From Aureimonas populi (lineage in GTDB: Bacteria; Pseudomonadota; Alphaproteobacteria; Rhizobiales; Rhizobiaceae), in assembly GCF_017815515.1 (NCBI RefSeq), contig NZ_CP072611.1, positions 434,001 through 498,000 of the forward strand: a stretch of 64,000 nt of DNA. Direction: 5' to 3'. Below the pieces are notes generated by a model. It saw only the letters and a list, made by a program, of their open reading frames with translations, ran no database searches and was not told where the DNA came from. Made by a program: the position numbers and the translations under genes. Shown one piece after another: positions 54,164 through 61,858 of the stretch (position 1 is its first letter; every line of letters starts with the position of its first letter).

Positions 54164-54369
54164 ATATAGATGCCAGATGACCCGGCATCCCGGAAATGCG
54201 GGCCCGGCCTCGCCCGCCATCATCCGGCAGGCGCAGGCGCCGCCCGGCCACTGCCCACGGGATGGGCGACATGCCTGAAATGCGCGCTCGCCGGTGCGCA
54301 CTGTATGCGTTGCGTGCGGGGGCCGGCGGGTTTATCGCCATCGGGGAAACGGGGCGCGGAGACGAGGGC

Positions 54370-55107
54370 ATGGACGCCGACCAGGGTCAGGGCGACAGGG
54401 CGCGCATCATCTGCGAGGCGATCCGGCGCGCGGTGATCGAGCGCGCGCTGGCGCCCGGCGACCGGCTGCCCGAGGATGCGCTGGGCGAGCGCTTCGGCGT
54501 GAGCCGCACCATCGCGCGACACGCCCTCGGCCAGCTCGCGGCGGAAGGGCTGGTGGACTTGCGGCGCAACCGCATCGCGGTGGTCGCCACGCCCTCCTTC
54601 GAGGATGCGCGCGACATCTTCGACGTGCGCGTGGAGCTGGAACGGCTGGTGATGCGCCATCTGGCCGGGCGGCTGACGGCCGCGCAGGTGGCCGAGCTGC
54701 GCGCCATGGTGCGCCAGGAGGACGAGGCCCGGCACGGCGCGGCGGGCAACGCCATCCGCCTTGCCACCGCCTTCCACGTGCGGCTCGCCGAGATGACCGG
54801 GCGCCCCATCCTCATCCGCTACGTCTCGGAAATCTCCTACCGCGCCGGGCTTTCGCTTTCCACCTTCGGGCGTCCGCACTCCTCCGAATGCGCGGTGAAC
54901 GAGCATCTGGCGCTGATCGACGCGCTGGTGGAAGGCGACGCGGCCAAGGCCGCCGAGCTGATGGCGACGCATCTGGAGGCCGTCGCCGAACGCGCGCTCC
55001 TCCAGGCCCCCGGCAGTTCGGGCCGCGACCTCATGGAAATCCTGGCGCCCTACGCAGCACCCCCTGCCCCGCCGCCCCCCAGACGGCGGCGGGCGAAAGA
55101 GGCCTGA
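54370..55107 (+). CDS. GntR family transcriptional regulator, FCD subclass
   Basis: This 245-residue regulator has an N-terminal winged helix (GDRLPEDALGERFGVSRTIA near residues 33-52, then LAAEGLVDLRRNRIAVVATP) and an all-helical FCD ligand-binding domain (DARDIFDVRVELERLVMRHL, FHVRLAEMTGRP, HLALIDALVEGDAAKAAELM). The tail is Pro/Arg-rich. The ATG at 54370 has GGAG nine bases upstream; longer starts lie in the promoter. Its likely sites are the four TGTATGCA boxes flanking importer 4, the amidohydrolase and the dipeptide-type operon. Confidence 0.9.
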   Translation: MDADQGQGDRARIICEAIRRAVIERALAPGDRLPEDALGERFGVSRTIARHALGQLAAEGLVDLRRNRIAVVATPSFEDARDIFDVRVELERLVMRHLAGRLTAAQVAELRAMVRQEDEARHGAAGNAIRLATAFHVRLAEMTGRPILIRYVSEISYRAGLSLSTFGRPHSSECAVNEHLALIDALVEGDAAKAAELMATHLEAVAERALLQAPGSSGRDLMEILAPYAAPPAPPPPRRRRAKEA

Positions 55108-55125
55108 GAGACCGTTCGAGAATTC
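55104..55125. repeat. Copy 2 of the 22-base post-stop element
   Basis: Starting on the GntR stop the bases read TGAGAGACCGTTCGAGAATT, one change from the copy at 7354-7375. The element reaches the stop codon of the convergent NTF2-like gene. It supports the view that the element marks convergent gene junctions. Confidence 0.6.
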
Positions 55126-55534
55126 AGGCGGCGGCCATCCGCTCCTGCTGGCAGGCCGGATCGAGAATCCACTCCGCGCTGTCGTTCCACACGTCCGTCT
55201 CCAGGATCAGCCCGTCGCGCACCACGAAGCGGTCGACATAGCGATTGCCTTCGAAGGGCGTGCCGTCCGGCCATTCGCCATGGAGCGTGCCGAGGCTGTA
55301 GACGATCGTCTCGCCCCCCTCGCCGGGCACCACGTCGTAGCGCTCGATACGCTTCTTCACCCAGCGATAGCGGGCGGCATTGAAGCTCGTCGGCCCTTCC
55401 GGCGTGCGGAACACCCGCCCGCCGGTGAAGCGCACCGTGAAGCCGGGCGCCACGTGCCGCGCGGCGCGCACCGGATCGGGCGCCATGGTGGCGTCGAGAT
55501 AGGCCTTCACCGCTTCGAGGTCGCGATCGCTCAT
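55124..55534 (-). CDS. SnoaL/NTF2-like protein
   Basis: This 136-residue protein has NTF2-like strand pattern (AARHVAPGFTVRFTGGRVFR and NRYVDRFVVRDGLILETDVW). It is divergent from the amidohydrolase gene, with a GntR-type box between. Start at 55534 is preferred; ATG at 55549 is possible. The fold serves for small hydrolases and isomerases; nothing in it fixes the reaction. Confidence 0.75.
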   Translation of the reverse strand: MSDRDLEAVKAYLDATMAPDPVRAARHVAPGFTVRFTGGRVFRTPEGPTSFNAARYRWVKKRIERYDVVPGEGGETIVYSLGTLHGEWPDGTPFEGNRYVDRFVVRDGLILETDVWNDSAEWILDPACQQERMAAA

Positions 55535-55574
55535 CGCCCGTCCATCCATGCCGTTCACAATTGAATGCAGTTAT

Positions 55575-55582
55575 TGTATGCA
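55575..55582. promoter_or_regulatory. TGTATGCA box 2 (candidate GntR operator)
   Basis: TGTATGCA in the context ATTGTATGCACTG lies between the divergent NTF2-like and amidohydrolase genes, about 40 bases from each start. Identical core to boxes 1 and 4. Confidence 0.55.
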
Positions 55583-55623
55583 CTGCGCCTCGACACGCAA
55601 GAGGCTTTCGCCCCAGGATCGCC

Positions 55624-56859
55624 GTGACCGACACCGCCCCCTTCGATCTCGTCCTTCGCCGCGCCGCGCTCACAGGGCGCCCCGGCCTCCATGCCGTCGG
55701 CGTGAAGGACGGGCGCATCGCCGCGATCGGGGCCGAGCTTCCGGCCGGGCGGGCGGAGGAGGACGCCGGCGGGCGGCTCGTCATTCCCGGCTTCGTGGAC
55801 AGCCATGTCCATCTCGACAAGTCCTGCCTGATGGGCTGCGCCTGCGGGGCCGGCGGGCTGAAGGGGGCGATCGCCGCGGTCGCGGCCGCCAAGCGCGGCT
55901 TCACGGTGGAGGATGTGCGGACGCGGGGGGCCGGCACCCTGGAGCGGGCGATCCTGCACGGCACCACCCACATGCGCACCCATCTGGAGGTCGACCCGCG
56001 CGTCGAGCTGCGCTCCTTCGAGGCGATCATGGCGCTGAAGCGCGACTATGCCTTCGCCATCGACCTGTCCGTCTGCGTCTTCCCGCAGGAAGGGCTGACC
56101 AACGATCCGGGCACCGAAGCGCTTCTCCTGCGGGCGCTGGACGCGGGCGCCGACCTCCTGGGCGGCTGCCCCTACACCGACACGGACCCGCACGCCCAGA
56201 TCGAGCGGCTGTTCGCCATCGCGCAGGAGCGCGATCTCGACCTCGACTTCCATCTCGACTTCGACATCGACCCGCAAGGCGCGCTGCTCTTCGAGATCTG
56301 CCGCCAGAGCGAGCGGCGCGGCCGGCAGGGGCGCGTGGCCATCGGCCATGCGACGAAGCTTTCGGCCATGGACGAGACGTCCTTCGCGCAGGCCGCGCGG
56401 TGTCTTGCGGAGGCCGGCGTCGCCGTCACCGCCCTGCCCGCGACCGACCTTTATCTCAACGGGCGCGAGCGGCGCTTCGACACGCCGCGCGGCATCGCCC
56501 CGGTGCACCGCCTGGCCGCCGGGCACGGGGTGCTCGCCTCGCTGGCCACCAACAACGTGCTGAACCCCTTCACCCCGTTCGGTGACGGCTCGCTCCTGCG
56601 CATCGCCAATCTCTATGCCAACGCGCTGCATGTGGAGCCGGACGAATTCCCGCGCTGCCTCGACCTCGTCACCCGCCTTCCGGCGAGGTTGATGGGCCTT
56701 GCCGATTACGGGATCGACATCGGCAAGCCCGCCGACCTCGTGCTCCTCGACGCGCCGGACGAAACCGCCGCCCTGGCCACGATCGCCCCCGCCCTCCTCG
56801 CCTACAAGCGCGGGCGCCTCTCCTTCCGGCGCCAGATCCCGGCGCTGCTGCACCCCTGA
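55624..56859 (+). CDS. Amidohydrolase, cytosine-deaminase/AtzC-like group
   Basis: This 411-residue amidohydrolase superfamily protein is cytosolic, starting with GTG at 55624 behind an AGGA site; a TTG at 55561 lies inside the operator region. Metal-binding histidines are visible at 61 and 63 (VDSHVHLDK), 210 (DLDFHLDFDID) and 242 (IGHATKLSAMD). Against E. coli cytosine deaminase from memory, the catalytic Glu after the His210 motif is replaced by Phe213, and the metal Asp of the last strand by Asn310 (ATNNVLNPFTPFG). It may therefore belong to a subfamily with altered chemistry. Nitrogen-ring deamination or hydrolysis is the family expectation. GntR-type boxes flank the gene. Confidence 0.8.
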   Translation: MTDTAPFDLVLRRAALTGRPGLHAVGVKDGRIAAIGAELPAGRAEEDAGGRLVIPGFVDSHVHLDKSCLMGCACGAGGLKGAIAAVAAAKRGFTVEDVRTRGAGTLERAILHGTTHMRTHLEVDPRVELRSFEAIMALKRDYAFAIDLSVCVFPQEGLTNDPGTEALLLRALDAGADLLGGCPYTDTDPHAQIERLFAIAQERDLDLDFHLDFDIDPQGALLFEICRQSERRGRQGRVAIGHATKLSAMDETSFAQAARCLAEAGVAVTALPATDLYLNGRERRFDTPRGIAPVHRLAAGHGVLASLATNNVLNPFTPFGDGSLLRIANLYANALHVEPDEFPRCLDLVTRLPARLMGLADYGIDIGKPADLVLLDAPDETAALATIAPALLAYKRGRLSFRRQIPALLHP

Positions 56860-56861
56860 TC

Positions 56862-56869
56862 TGCATACA
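56862..56869. promoter_or_regulatory. TGCATACA box 3 (candidate GntR operator)
   Basis: TGCATACA, the inverse of boxes 1, 2 and 4, begins three bases after the amidohydrolase stop and 34 bases before box 4. The pair could hold two dimers upstream of the dipeptide-type operon. Confidence 0.5.
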
Positions 56870-56895
56870 CTCGCAGATACGCGTTCCAATCATCC

Positions 56896-56903
56896 TGTAT
56901 GCA
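56896..56903. promoter_or_regulatory. TGTATGCA box 4 (candidate GntR operator)
   Basis: TGTATGCA in the context CTGTATGCAAG lies about 90 bases upstream of the sigma-54 promoter at 56989. With box 3 it forms an inverted pair. GntR control of a sigma-54 operon would be an unusual combination. Confidence 0.55.
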
Positions 56904-56988
56904 AGATTATTGGGCAATCTGCACAGAGACAGTAGGCAAACGCCCGCTTTCCACGCCTTGGGAGGGCGCAAACCGGGCTTTCCGCAAC

Positions 56989-57004
56989 TGGCACGTTCGT
57001 TGCT
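56989..57004 (+). promoter_or_regulatory. Consensus sigma-54 (-24/-12) promoter of the dipeptide-type ABC/amidase operon
   Basis: TGGCACGTTCGTTGCT matches TGGCAC-N5-TTGC exactly, with GG at 56990-56991 and GC at 57002-57003. It lies 42 bases before the ATG of the binding-protein gene, the same distance as in the cyanate operon. No sigma-54 activator gene is adjacent, so NtrC or the activator at 7515-9395 may act. Confidence 0.82.
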
Positions 57005-57045
57005 TGGAACGTTTCCAGCAAGACCGCCATGAGAGGGAACCGCCA

Positions 57046-58689
57046 ATGCCCAAGTTTAACCCATCCCTGCTGCGAGGCGCGGCGCTGGCCGTCCTGATGC
57101 TCGGCTCGTCCGCCGCCAGCGCCGAGACGGTCCTGCGCATCGCGATGACGGCCGCCGACATCCCGCGCACGCTCGGCCAGCCGGACCAGGGGTTCGAGGG
57201 CAACCGCTTCACCGGCCTCACCATGTACGACGCGCTGACCATGTGGGACCTCTCCTCCTCCGACGAGGCCTCGACGCTGATCCCGGGCCTGGCCACGGAA
57301 TGGGCGGTCGACCCGCAGGACAACACGCGCTGGACCTTCACGCTGCGCGAGGGCGTGACCTTCCACGACGGATCGCCCTTCAATGCCGAGGCCGTGGTCT
57401 GGAACGTGGAGAAGGTGCTGAACGAGGACGCGCCGCATTTCGACGCCAGCCAGGTGGGCGTCACCGCCTCGCGCATGCCCACGCTGCGCTCGGCCGAGGC
57501 GCTGGACGAATATACGGTGGTGCTCGTCACGTCCGAGCCGGACTCGTTCCTGCCCATCAACCTCACCAACCTCTTCATGGCGAGCCCGGCGCACTGGCAG
57601 TCGATTTACGACGCGCTGCCCGAGGGCGAGGCTCGCGCCGCGCAGGCCTGGGAGCGCTTCGCGGCCGACGCCTCAGGCACCGGGCCCTGGAAGATGGACG
57701 CCTTCGTGCCGCGCGAGCGGCTGGAGCTGGTGCGCAACGAGGAGTACTGGAACGCCGACCGCGTGCCGGGCGTCGAGCGGATGGTGCTGCTGCCCATGCC
57801 CGAGGCCAATGCGCGCACCGCCGCGCTCCTCTCCGGCCAGGTGGACTGGATCGAGGCGCCCGCGCCCGACTCCATCCCGCAGATCGAGGCGCGCGGCTTC
57901 GTGATCGAGGCCACGGAGCAGCCGCATATCTGGCCCTGGCAGTTCTCCCGCCTGGAGGGCTCGCCCTGGAACGACATCAACGTGCGCAAGGCCGCCAATC
58001 TGTGCATCGACCGCGAGGGCCTGCGCGACGGGCTTCTGGGCGGGCTGATGGTGCCGGCCACGGGCTTCGTGGAGGAGGGCCATCCCTGGCGCGGCAATCC
58101 CGAGTTCCAGATCACCTACGACCCGGACGAGGCGCGCCGGCTGATGGAGGAGAGCGGCTTTTCGGCCACCAACCGCCTGCGCGTGAAGACGCAGACCTCG
58201 GCCTCGGGCTCCGGCCAGATGCAGCCGCTGCCGATGAACGAGTACATGCAGCAGGCGCTGGCGGAGTGCTATTTCGACGTCGAGCTGGACGTGATCGAGT
58301 GGAACACGCTCTTCACCAACTGGCGGCTGGGCGCCGACGCGCCGACGGCCAACGGCGCGCACGCCACCAATGTGACGGCGGCCACCATGGACCCGTTCTT
58401 CGCCATGGTCCGCTTCCTCCACTCCGAGATGGCCCCGCCCGTGTCCAACAACTGGGGCTACATCAACGAGCCGCTGTTCGACGAGTTGGCGGACCGGGCG
58501 CGCACCGCCTTCGAGCCCGAGGCGCGCGACGCGGCGCTGGCCGAGCTGCACCAGGCGGCGGTGGACGAGGCGTCCTTCCTCTTCGTGGCGCATGATGTGG
58601 GCCCGCGCGCGCTGGCGCCGAAGATCAAGGGCTTCGTCCAGCCGCAGAGCTGGTTCGTCGACTTCTCGCCCATCACCATAGAGGAGTGA
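57046..58689 (+). CDS. ABC transporter substrate-binding protein, dipeptide/oligopeptide type
   Basis: This 547-residue periplasmic protein of the SBP_bac_5 family (DppA/OppA-like) has a Sec signal peptide of about 26 residues (SSAASAET). The family start LRIAMTAADIPRTLGQPDQG and the motifs YDALTMWDLSSSD and WTFTLREGVTFHDGSPFNAE are clear. The ATG at 57046 follows a GAGAGGG site. Members carry peptides, but also opines, nickel and small amides; the amidase pair downstream points to an amide or heterocycle-derived solute. Confidence 0.92.
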   Translation: MPKFNPSLLRGAALAVLMLGSSAASAETVLRIAMTAADIPRTLGQPDQGFEGNRFTGLTMYDALTMWDLSSSDEASTLIPGLATEWAVDPQDNTRWTFTLREGVTFHDGSPFNAEAVVWNVEKVLNEDAPHFDASQVGVTASRMPTLRSAEALDEYTVVLVTSEPDSFLPINLTNLFMASPAHWQSIYDALPEGEARAAQAWERFAADASGTGPWKMDAFVPRERLELVRNEEYWNADRVPGVERMVLLPMPEANARTAALLSGQVDWIEAPAPDSIPQIEARGFVIEATEQPHIWPWQFSRLEGSPWNDINVRKAANLCIDREGLRDGLLGGLMVPATGFVEEGHPWRGNPEFQITYDPDEARRLMEESGFSATNRLRVKTQTSASGSGQMQPLPMNEYMQQALAECYFDVELDVIEWNTLFTNWRLGADAPTANGAHATNVTAATMDPFFAMVRFLHSEMAPPVSNNWGYINEPLFDELADRARTAFEPEARDAALAELHQAAVDEASFLFVAHDVGPRALAPKIKGFVQPQSWFVDFSPITIEE

Positions 58690-58695
58690 CGAACC

Positions 58696-58719
58696 GGGGC
58701 CGGCTCGTCCGCCGGCCCC
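58696..58719 (+). terminator. Stem-loop between binding-protein and permease genes
   Basis: A 9-base perfect stem (GGGGCCGGC / GCCGGCCCC) with a 6-base loop follows the binding-protein stop by about six bases; the tail is C/T-rich (TCTCCTTCCCC). It probably attenuates transcription or protects the binding-protein mRNA, as in many importer operons. Confidence 0.55.
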
Positions 58720-58759
58720 TCTCCTTCCCCGACCCCGTCCGCCGAACCGGAGCCGGCCC

Positions 58760-59704
58760 TTGATCTCCTATGTCCTGAAGCGCCTCGTCTACGTCGTTCC
58801 CATCGTCTTCTTCGTGGCGCTGGTCTGCTTCCTCCTGGTCCACATCGCGCCGGGCGACCCGCTCGTCTCGATCCTGCCGCCCGACGCCTCGGTGGCGCTG
58901 CAGGAGCAGCTCCGGACCGCCTACGGCTTCGACCGGCCGCTGCCGGTGCAGTTCGGCCTGTGGATCATGAAGGCGCTGGGCGGGGATCTGGGCACCTCCA
59001 TCGCCACGGGCCGCCCGGTGCTGACGGAGGTGATGCGCGCGGTCGGCAACACGCTGCTGCTGGCGGGCGTGGCCGCCTTCCTGGGCTTCCTCGCCGGCGT
59101 CGCGCTCGGGCTTCTGGCCGGCTATTTCCGCGACACATGGGTGGACCGGCTCGCCACGGGCCTGGCCATCGCCGGCGTCTCGGTGCCCCATTACTGGCTC
59201 GGCATGGTGCTCGTCATCGTCTTCTCCGTGCAGCTCGGCTGGCTGCCGGCGGTGGGCGCCGGCTCGGGAAGCTGGCGCTTCACCTGGGACCATATCCAGT
59301 ATCTGGTGCTCCCCGCCGCCACCATGGCGGTGATCCCGATGGGCATCGTCACGCGCACCGTGCGCGCGCTCGTCGGCGATATCCTCAACCAGGATTTCGT
59401 GGAGGCGCTGCGCGCCAAGGGCCTGGGCGAGGGCCGCATCTTCGCCCATGTCATCAAGAACGCCGCGCCCACCGCCATCGCGGTGATGGGCCTCCAGCTC
59501 GGCTACCTCATGGGCGGCTCCATCCTCATCGAGACCGTGTTTTCCTGGCCCGGCACCGGCTTCCTGCTCAACTCGGCCATCTTCCAGCGCGACCTGCCGC
59601 TGCTCCAGGGCACGATCCTCGTTCTGGCGCTCTTCTTCGTGTTCCTGAACCTCCTGGTCGACGTGGCGCAGGCCGCCATCGACCCGCGCATCAAGCGGAG
59701 CTGA
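58760..59704 (+). CDS. ABC transporter permease, DppB/OppB-like
   Basis: This 314-residue inner-membrane permease of the DppB family begins with TTG. The family N-terminus ISYVLKRLVYVVPIVFFVAL and FLLVHIAPGDPL are clear, and the EAA loop is ALRAKGLGEGRIFAHVIKNA near residues 215-234. It pairs with the DppC-like permease that starts five bases after its stop. Confidence 0.92.
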   Translation: MISYVLKRLVYVVPIVFFVALVCFLLVHIAPGDPLVSILPPDASVALQEQLRTAYGFDRPLPVQFGLWIMKALGGDLGTSIATGRPVLTEVMRAVGNTLLLAGVAAFLGFLAGVALGLLAGYFRDTWVDRLATGLAIAGVSVPHYWLGMVLVIVFSVQLGWLPAVGAGSGSWRFTWDHIQYLVLPAATMAVIPMGIVTRTVRALVGDILNQDFVEALRAKGLGEGRIFAHVIKNAAPTAIAVMGLQLGYLMGGSILIETVFSWPGTGFLLNSAIFQRDLPLLQGTILVLALFFVFLNLLVDVAQAAIDPRIKRS

Positions 59705-59709
59705 GCACC

Positions 59710-60597
59710 ATGGCGATCGCGACCGAAGCCCTCGTGCCGCTGGCCCGGCAGGAGAAGCCGCGCGGCTACTGGCGCACCGTCGGCGGCCGGCTGGCGGCCA
59801 ACAGGCTCGCCATGGCGTGCCTCGGCATTCTCGCCCTCATCATCCTGTCGGCCCTCTTCGCGCCCTGGCTGGGGCTGGCCGACCCCTATCAGGGCTCGAT
59901 GATCCGCCGCCTGCGGCCCATAGGCACGGAAGGGCATATCCTCGGCACGGACGAGCTGGGCCGCGACATGCTCTCGCGCCTCGTCTACGGGGGCCGGCTC
60001 TCGCTGCTGATCGGCCTCCTGCCGGTCTTCAACGCCTTCGTGGTGGGCACCGTGCTCGGCGTGCTGGCCGGCTATGCCGGCGGCTGGACGAACTCGGCCA
60101 TCATGCGCACGATCGACGTGTTCTACGCCTTCCCCTCCGTGCTCCTGGCCATCGCCATCTCCGGCGCGCTCGGCGCGGGCGTGCTCAATTCGGTGGTCTC
60201 GCTGACCGTCGTCTTCATCCCGCCCATCGCGCGCGTGGCCGAGAGCGTGACGACGAGCGTGCGCTCGCTCGACTTCATCGACGCGGCGCGCGCCAGCGGG
60301 GCCGGGGCGCTCACCATCATGCGCGTCCACGTGCTCGGCAACGTGCTGGGGCCCATCTTCATCTACGCCACCAGCCTCGTCTCGGTGTCGATGATCCTGG
60401 CCGCCGGCCTCTCCTTCCTCGGCCTCGGCACGCGCCCGCCGGAGCCCGAATGGGGGCTGATGCTCAACACGCTGCGCACGGCGATCTACTCCCAGCCGCT
60501 CATCGCCGCGCTGCCGGGGGTGATGATCTTCGCCGTCTCCATCTGCTTCAACATGCTGAGCGACGGGCTGCGCTCGGCCATGGACATCAGGAACTGA
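59710..60597 (+). CDS. ABC transporter permease, DppC/OppC-like
   Basis: This 295-residue permease has an N-terminal cytosolic stretch, the family motif [20 protein letters not shown] near residues 77-96 and the EAA loop [20 protein letters not shown] near 194-213. The ATG at 59710 follows the DppB-like stop immediately. It forms the membrane heterodimer with the previous gene product. Confidence 0.92.
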   Translation: MAIATEALVPLARQEKPRGYWRTVGGRLAANRLAMACLGILALIILSALFAPWLGLADPYQGSMIRRLRPIGTEGHILGTDELGRDMLSRLVYGGRLSLLIGLLPVFNAFVVGTVLGVLAGYAGGWTNSAIMRTIDVFYAFPSVLLAIAISGALGAGVLNSVVSLTVVFIPPIARVAESVTTSVRSLDFIDAARASGAGALTIMRVHVLGNVLGPIFIYATSLVSVSMILAAGLSFLGLGTRPPEPEWGLMLNTLRTAIYSQPLIAALPGVMIFAVSICFNMLSDGLRSAMDIRN

Positions 60598-60599
60598 CG

Positions 60600-61658
60600 A
60601 TGAGCGAGACCACCATCCTTGCCTCGGCCCTGCCCCCGGCCGAGGATTTGGGCGGCGCGCGCCAGCCGCTCCTCTCCGTCAAAGGCCTGACCAAGCATTT
60701 CCCCGTGGGCGGCGCCCTGTTCGAGAAGAAGCGCGTGGTGCGCGCGGTGGACGGCATCTCCTTCGACATCGCCAAGGGCGAGACGGTCGGCGTCGTGGGC
60801 GAGTCGGGCTGCGGCAAGTCCACCACGGCGCGGCTGCTCATGCATCTCATGCCGCCGGATTCGGGCGAGATGATCTATGACGGGCAGAAGGTGGGGCGCG
60901 ACCTGCCCCTGCGCGAGCTGCGCCGGCGCATGCAGATGGTGTTCCAGGACAGCTACGCATCGCTCAACCCGCGCCTGACCATCGAGGATTCGGTGGCCTT
61001 CGGCCCCAAGGTGCACGGGGTGAGGGACGCGGACGCGCGCCGCCTCTCGCGCGAGCTTCTGGCCAAGGTCGGACTCAACCCGCAGACCTTCGCCAACCGC
61101 TATCCGCACGAATTGTCCGGCGGCCAGCGCCAGCGCGTCAACATCGCCCGCGCGCTCGCCCTCTCGCCGCGCCTCGTGCTTCTGGACGAGGCGGTCTCGG
61201 CGCTCGACAAGTCGGTGGAGGCGCAGGTTCTCAACCTGCTGAATGACCTGAAGGCCGAGTTCGGCCTCACCTATCTCTTCATCTCCCACGACCTCAACGT
61301 GGTTCGCTACATCTCCGACCGCGTGCTGGTGATGTATCTCGGCGAAGTGGTGGAGATCGGGCCGGTCGAGGAGCTGTGGAACAATCCTCGCCACCCCTAT
61401 ACGCGCGCCCTCTTCGCCGCCATGCCGACGCTCGACCCGGACCGGCGCACCATGGAGGCCCCCATCGCCGGCGATCCGCCCAACCCCATCGACCCGCCGC
61501 CCGGCTGCCGCTTCCACACCCGCTGCCCCTTCGCGGAGGATGTCTGCTCGGCGCGGAGCCCGGCGCTCGTCACGGTCGGCGCCGGCCACGGCGCCGCCTG
61601 CCACATGGCGATTCCCGGCTCCGGCCATTCCAGGGCGCAGGGAGCGCTTGCCGCGTGA
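60600..61658 (+). CDS. ABC transporter ATP-binding protein, DppF/OppF-like
   Basis: This 352-residue ATPase has Walker [10 protein letters not shown], signature [10 protein letters not shown], Walker [13 protein letters not shown] (Ala in place of the usual Pro after Glu) and switch FISHDLNVV. The C-terminal oligopeptide-transporter extension holds a cysteine cluster ([14 protein letters not shown]), typical of DppF/OppF proteins. Its stop overlaps the GTG of the small downstream gene. Confidence 0.92.
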   Translation: MSETTILASALPPAEDLGGARQPLLSVKGLTKHFPVGGALFEKKRVVRAVDGISFDIAKGETVGVVGESGCGKSTTARLLMHLMPPDSGEMIYDGQKVGRDLPLRELRRRMQMVFQDSYASLNPRLTIEDSVAFGPKVHGVRDADARRLSRELLAKVGLNPQTFANRYPHELSGGQRQRVNIARALALSPRLVLLDEAVSALDKSVEAQVLNLLNDLKAEFGLTYLFISHDLNVVRYISDRVLVMYLGEVVEIGPVEELWNNPRHPYTRALFAAMPTLDPDRRTMEAPIAGDPPNPIDPPPGCRFHTRCPFAEDVCSARSPALVTVGAGHGAACHMAIPGSGHSRAQGALAA

Positions 61659-61858
61659 AACGCATGATCGATCAGGACACGGCCGCCGCCATGGCGGCGC
61701 TCGCGGGCCACACGCTGGAGGAGGCCGTAGCCGCGCGCGTGGCCGCCGCCATCGGCCCGGCCCTTGCGGCCTTCGCAGAACTGGAGGGTACCTTGCCCTT
61801 CGAGGCCGAGCCCTCCGGCTTCCAGAAGGCCCAGTCCAAGACGGGCGAGAGCGCATGA
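61655..61858 (+). CDS. AtzG-like small amidase subunit (DUF4089)
   Basis: This protein of 67 residues starts with a GTG overlapping the ATPase stop; an ATG at 61664 gives 64 residues. The pattern (Glu/Ala-rich helices, then LPFEAEPSGFQ) fits DUF4089, the AtzG family, which stabilises the AtzE amidase of cyanuric acid degradation in a complex. The amidase gene follows with a four-base overlap, the same order as atzG-atzE. The family match is by pattern and context. Confidence 0.75.
   Translation: MKRMIDQDTAAAMAALAGHTLEEAVAARVAAAIGPALAAFAELEGTLPFEAEPSGFQKAQSKTGESA

Noticed and set aside
54302..54309. TGTATGCG as a fifth GntR box
   Set aside because: It differs from the core at the last base and lies between promoter and start of the regulator; too weak to claim.
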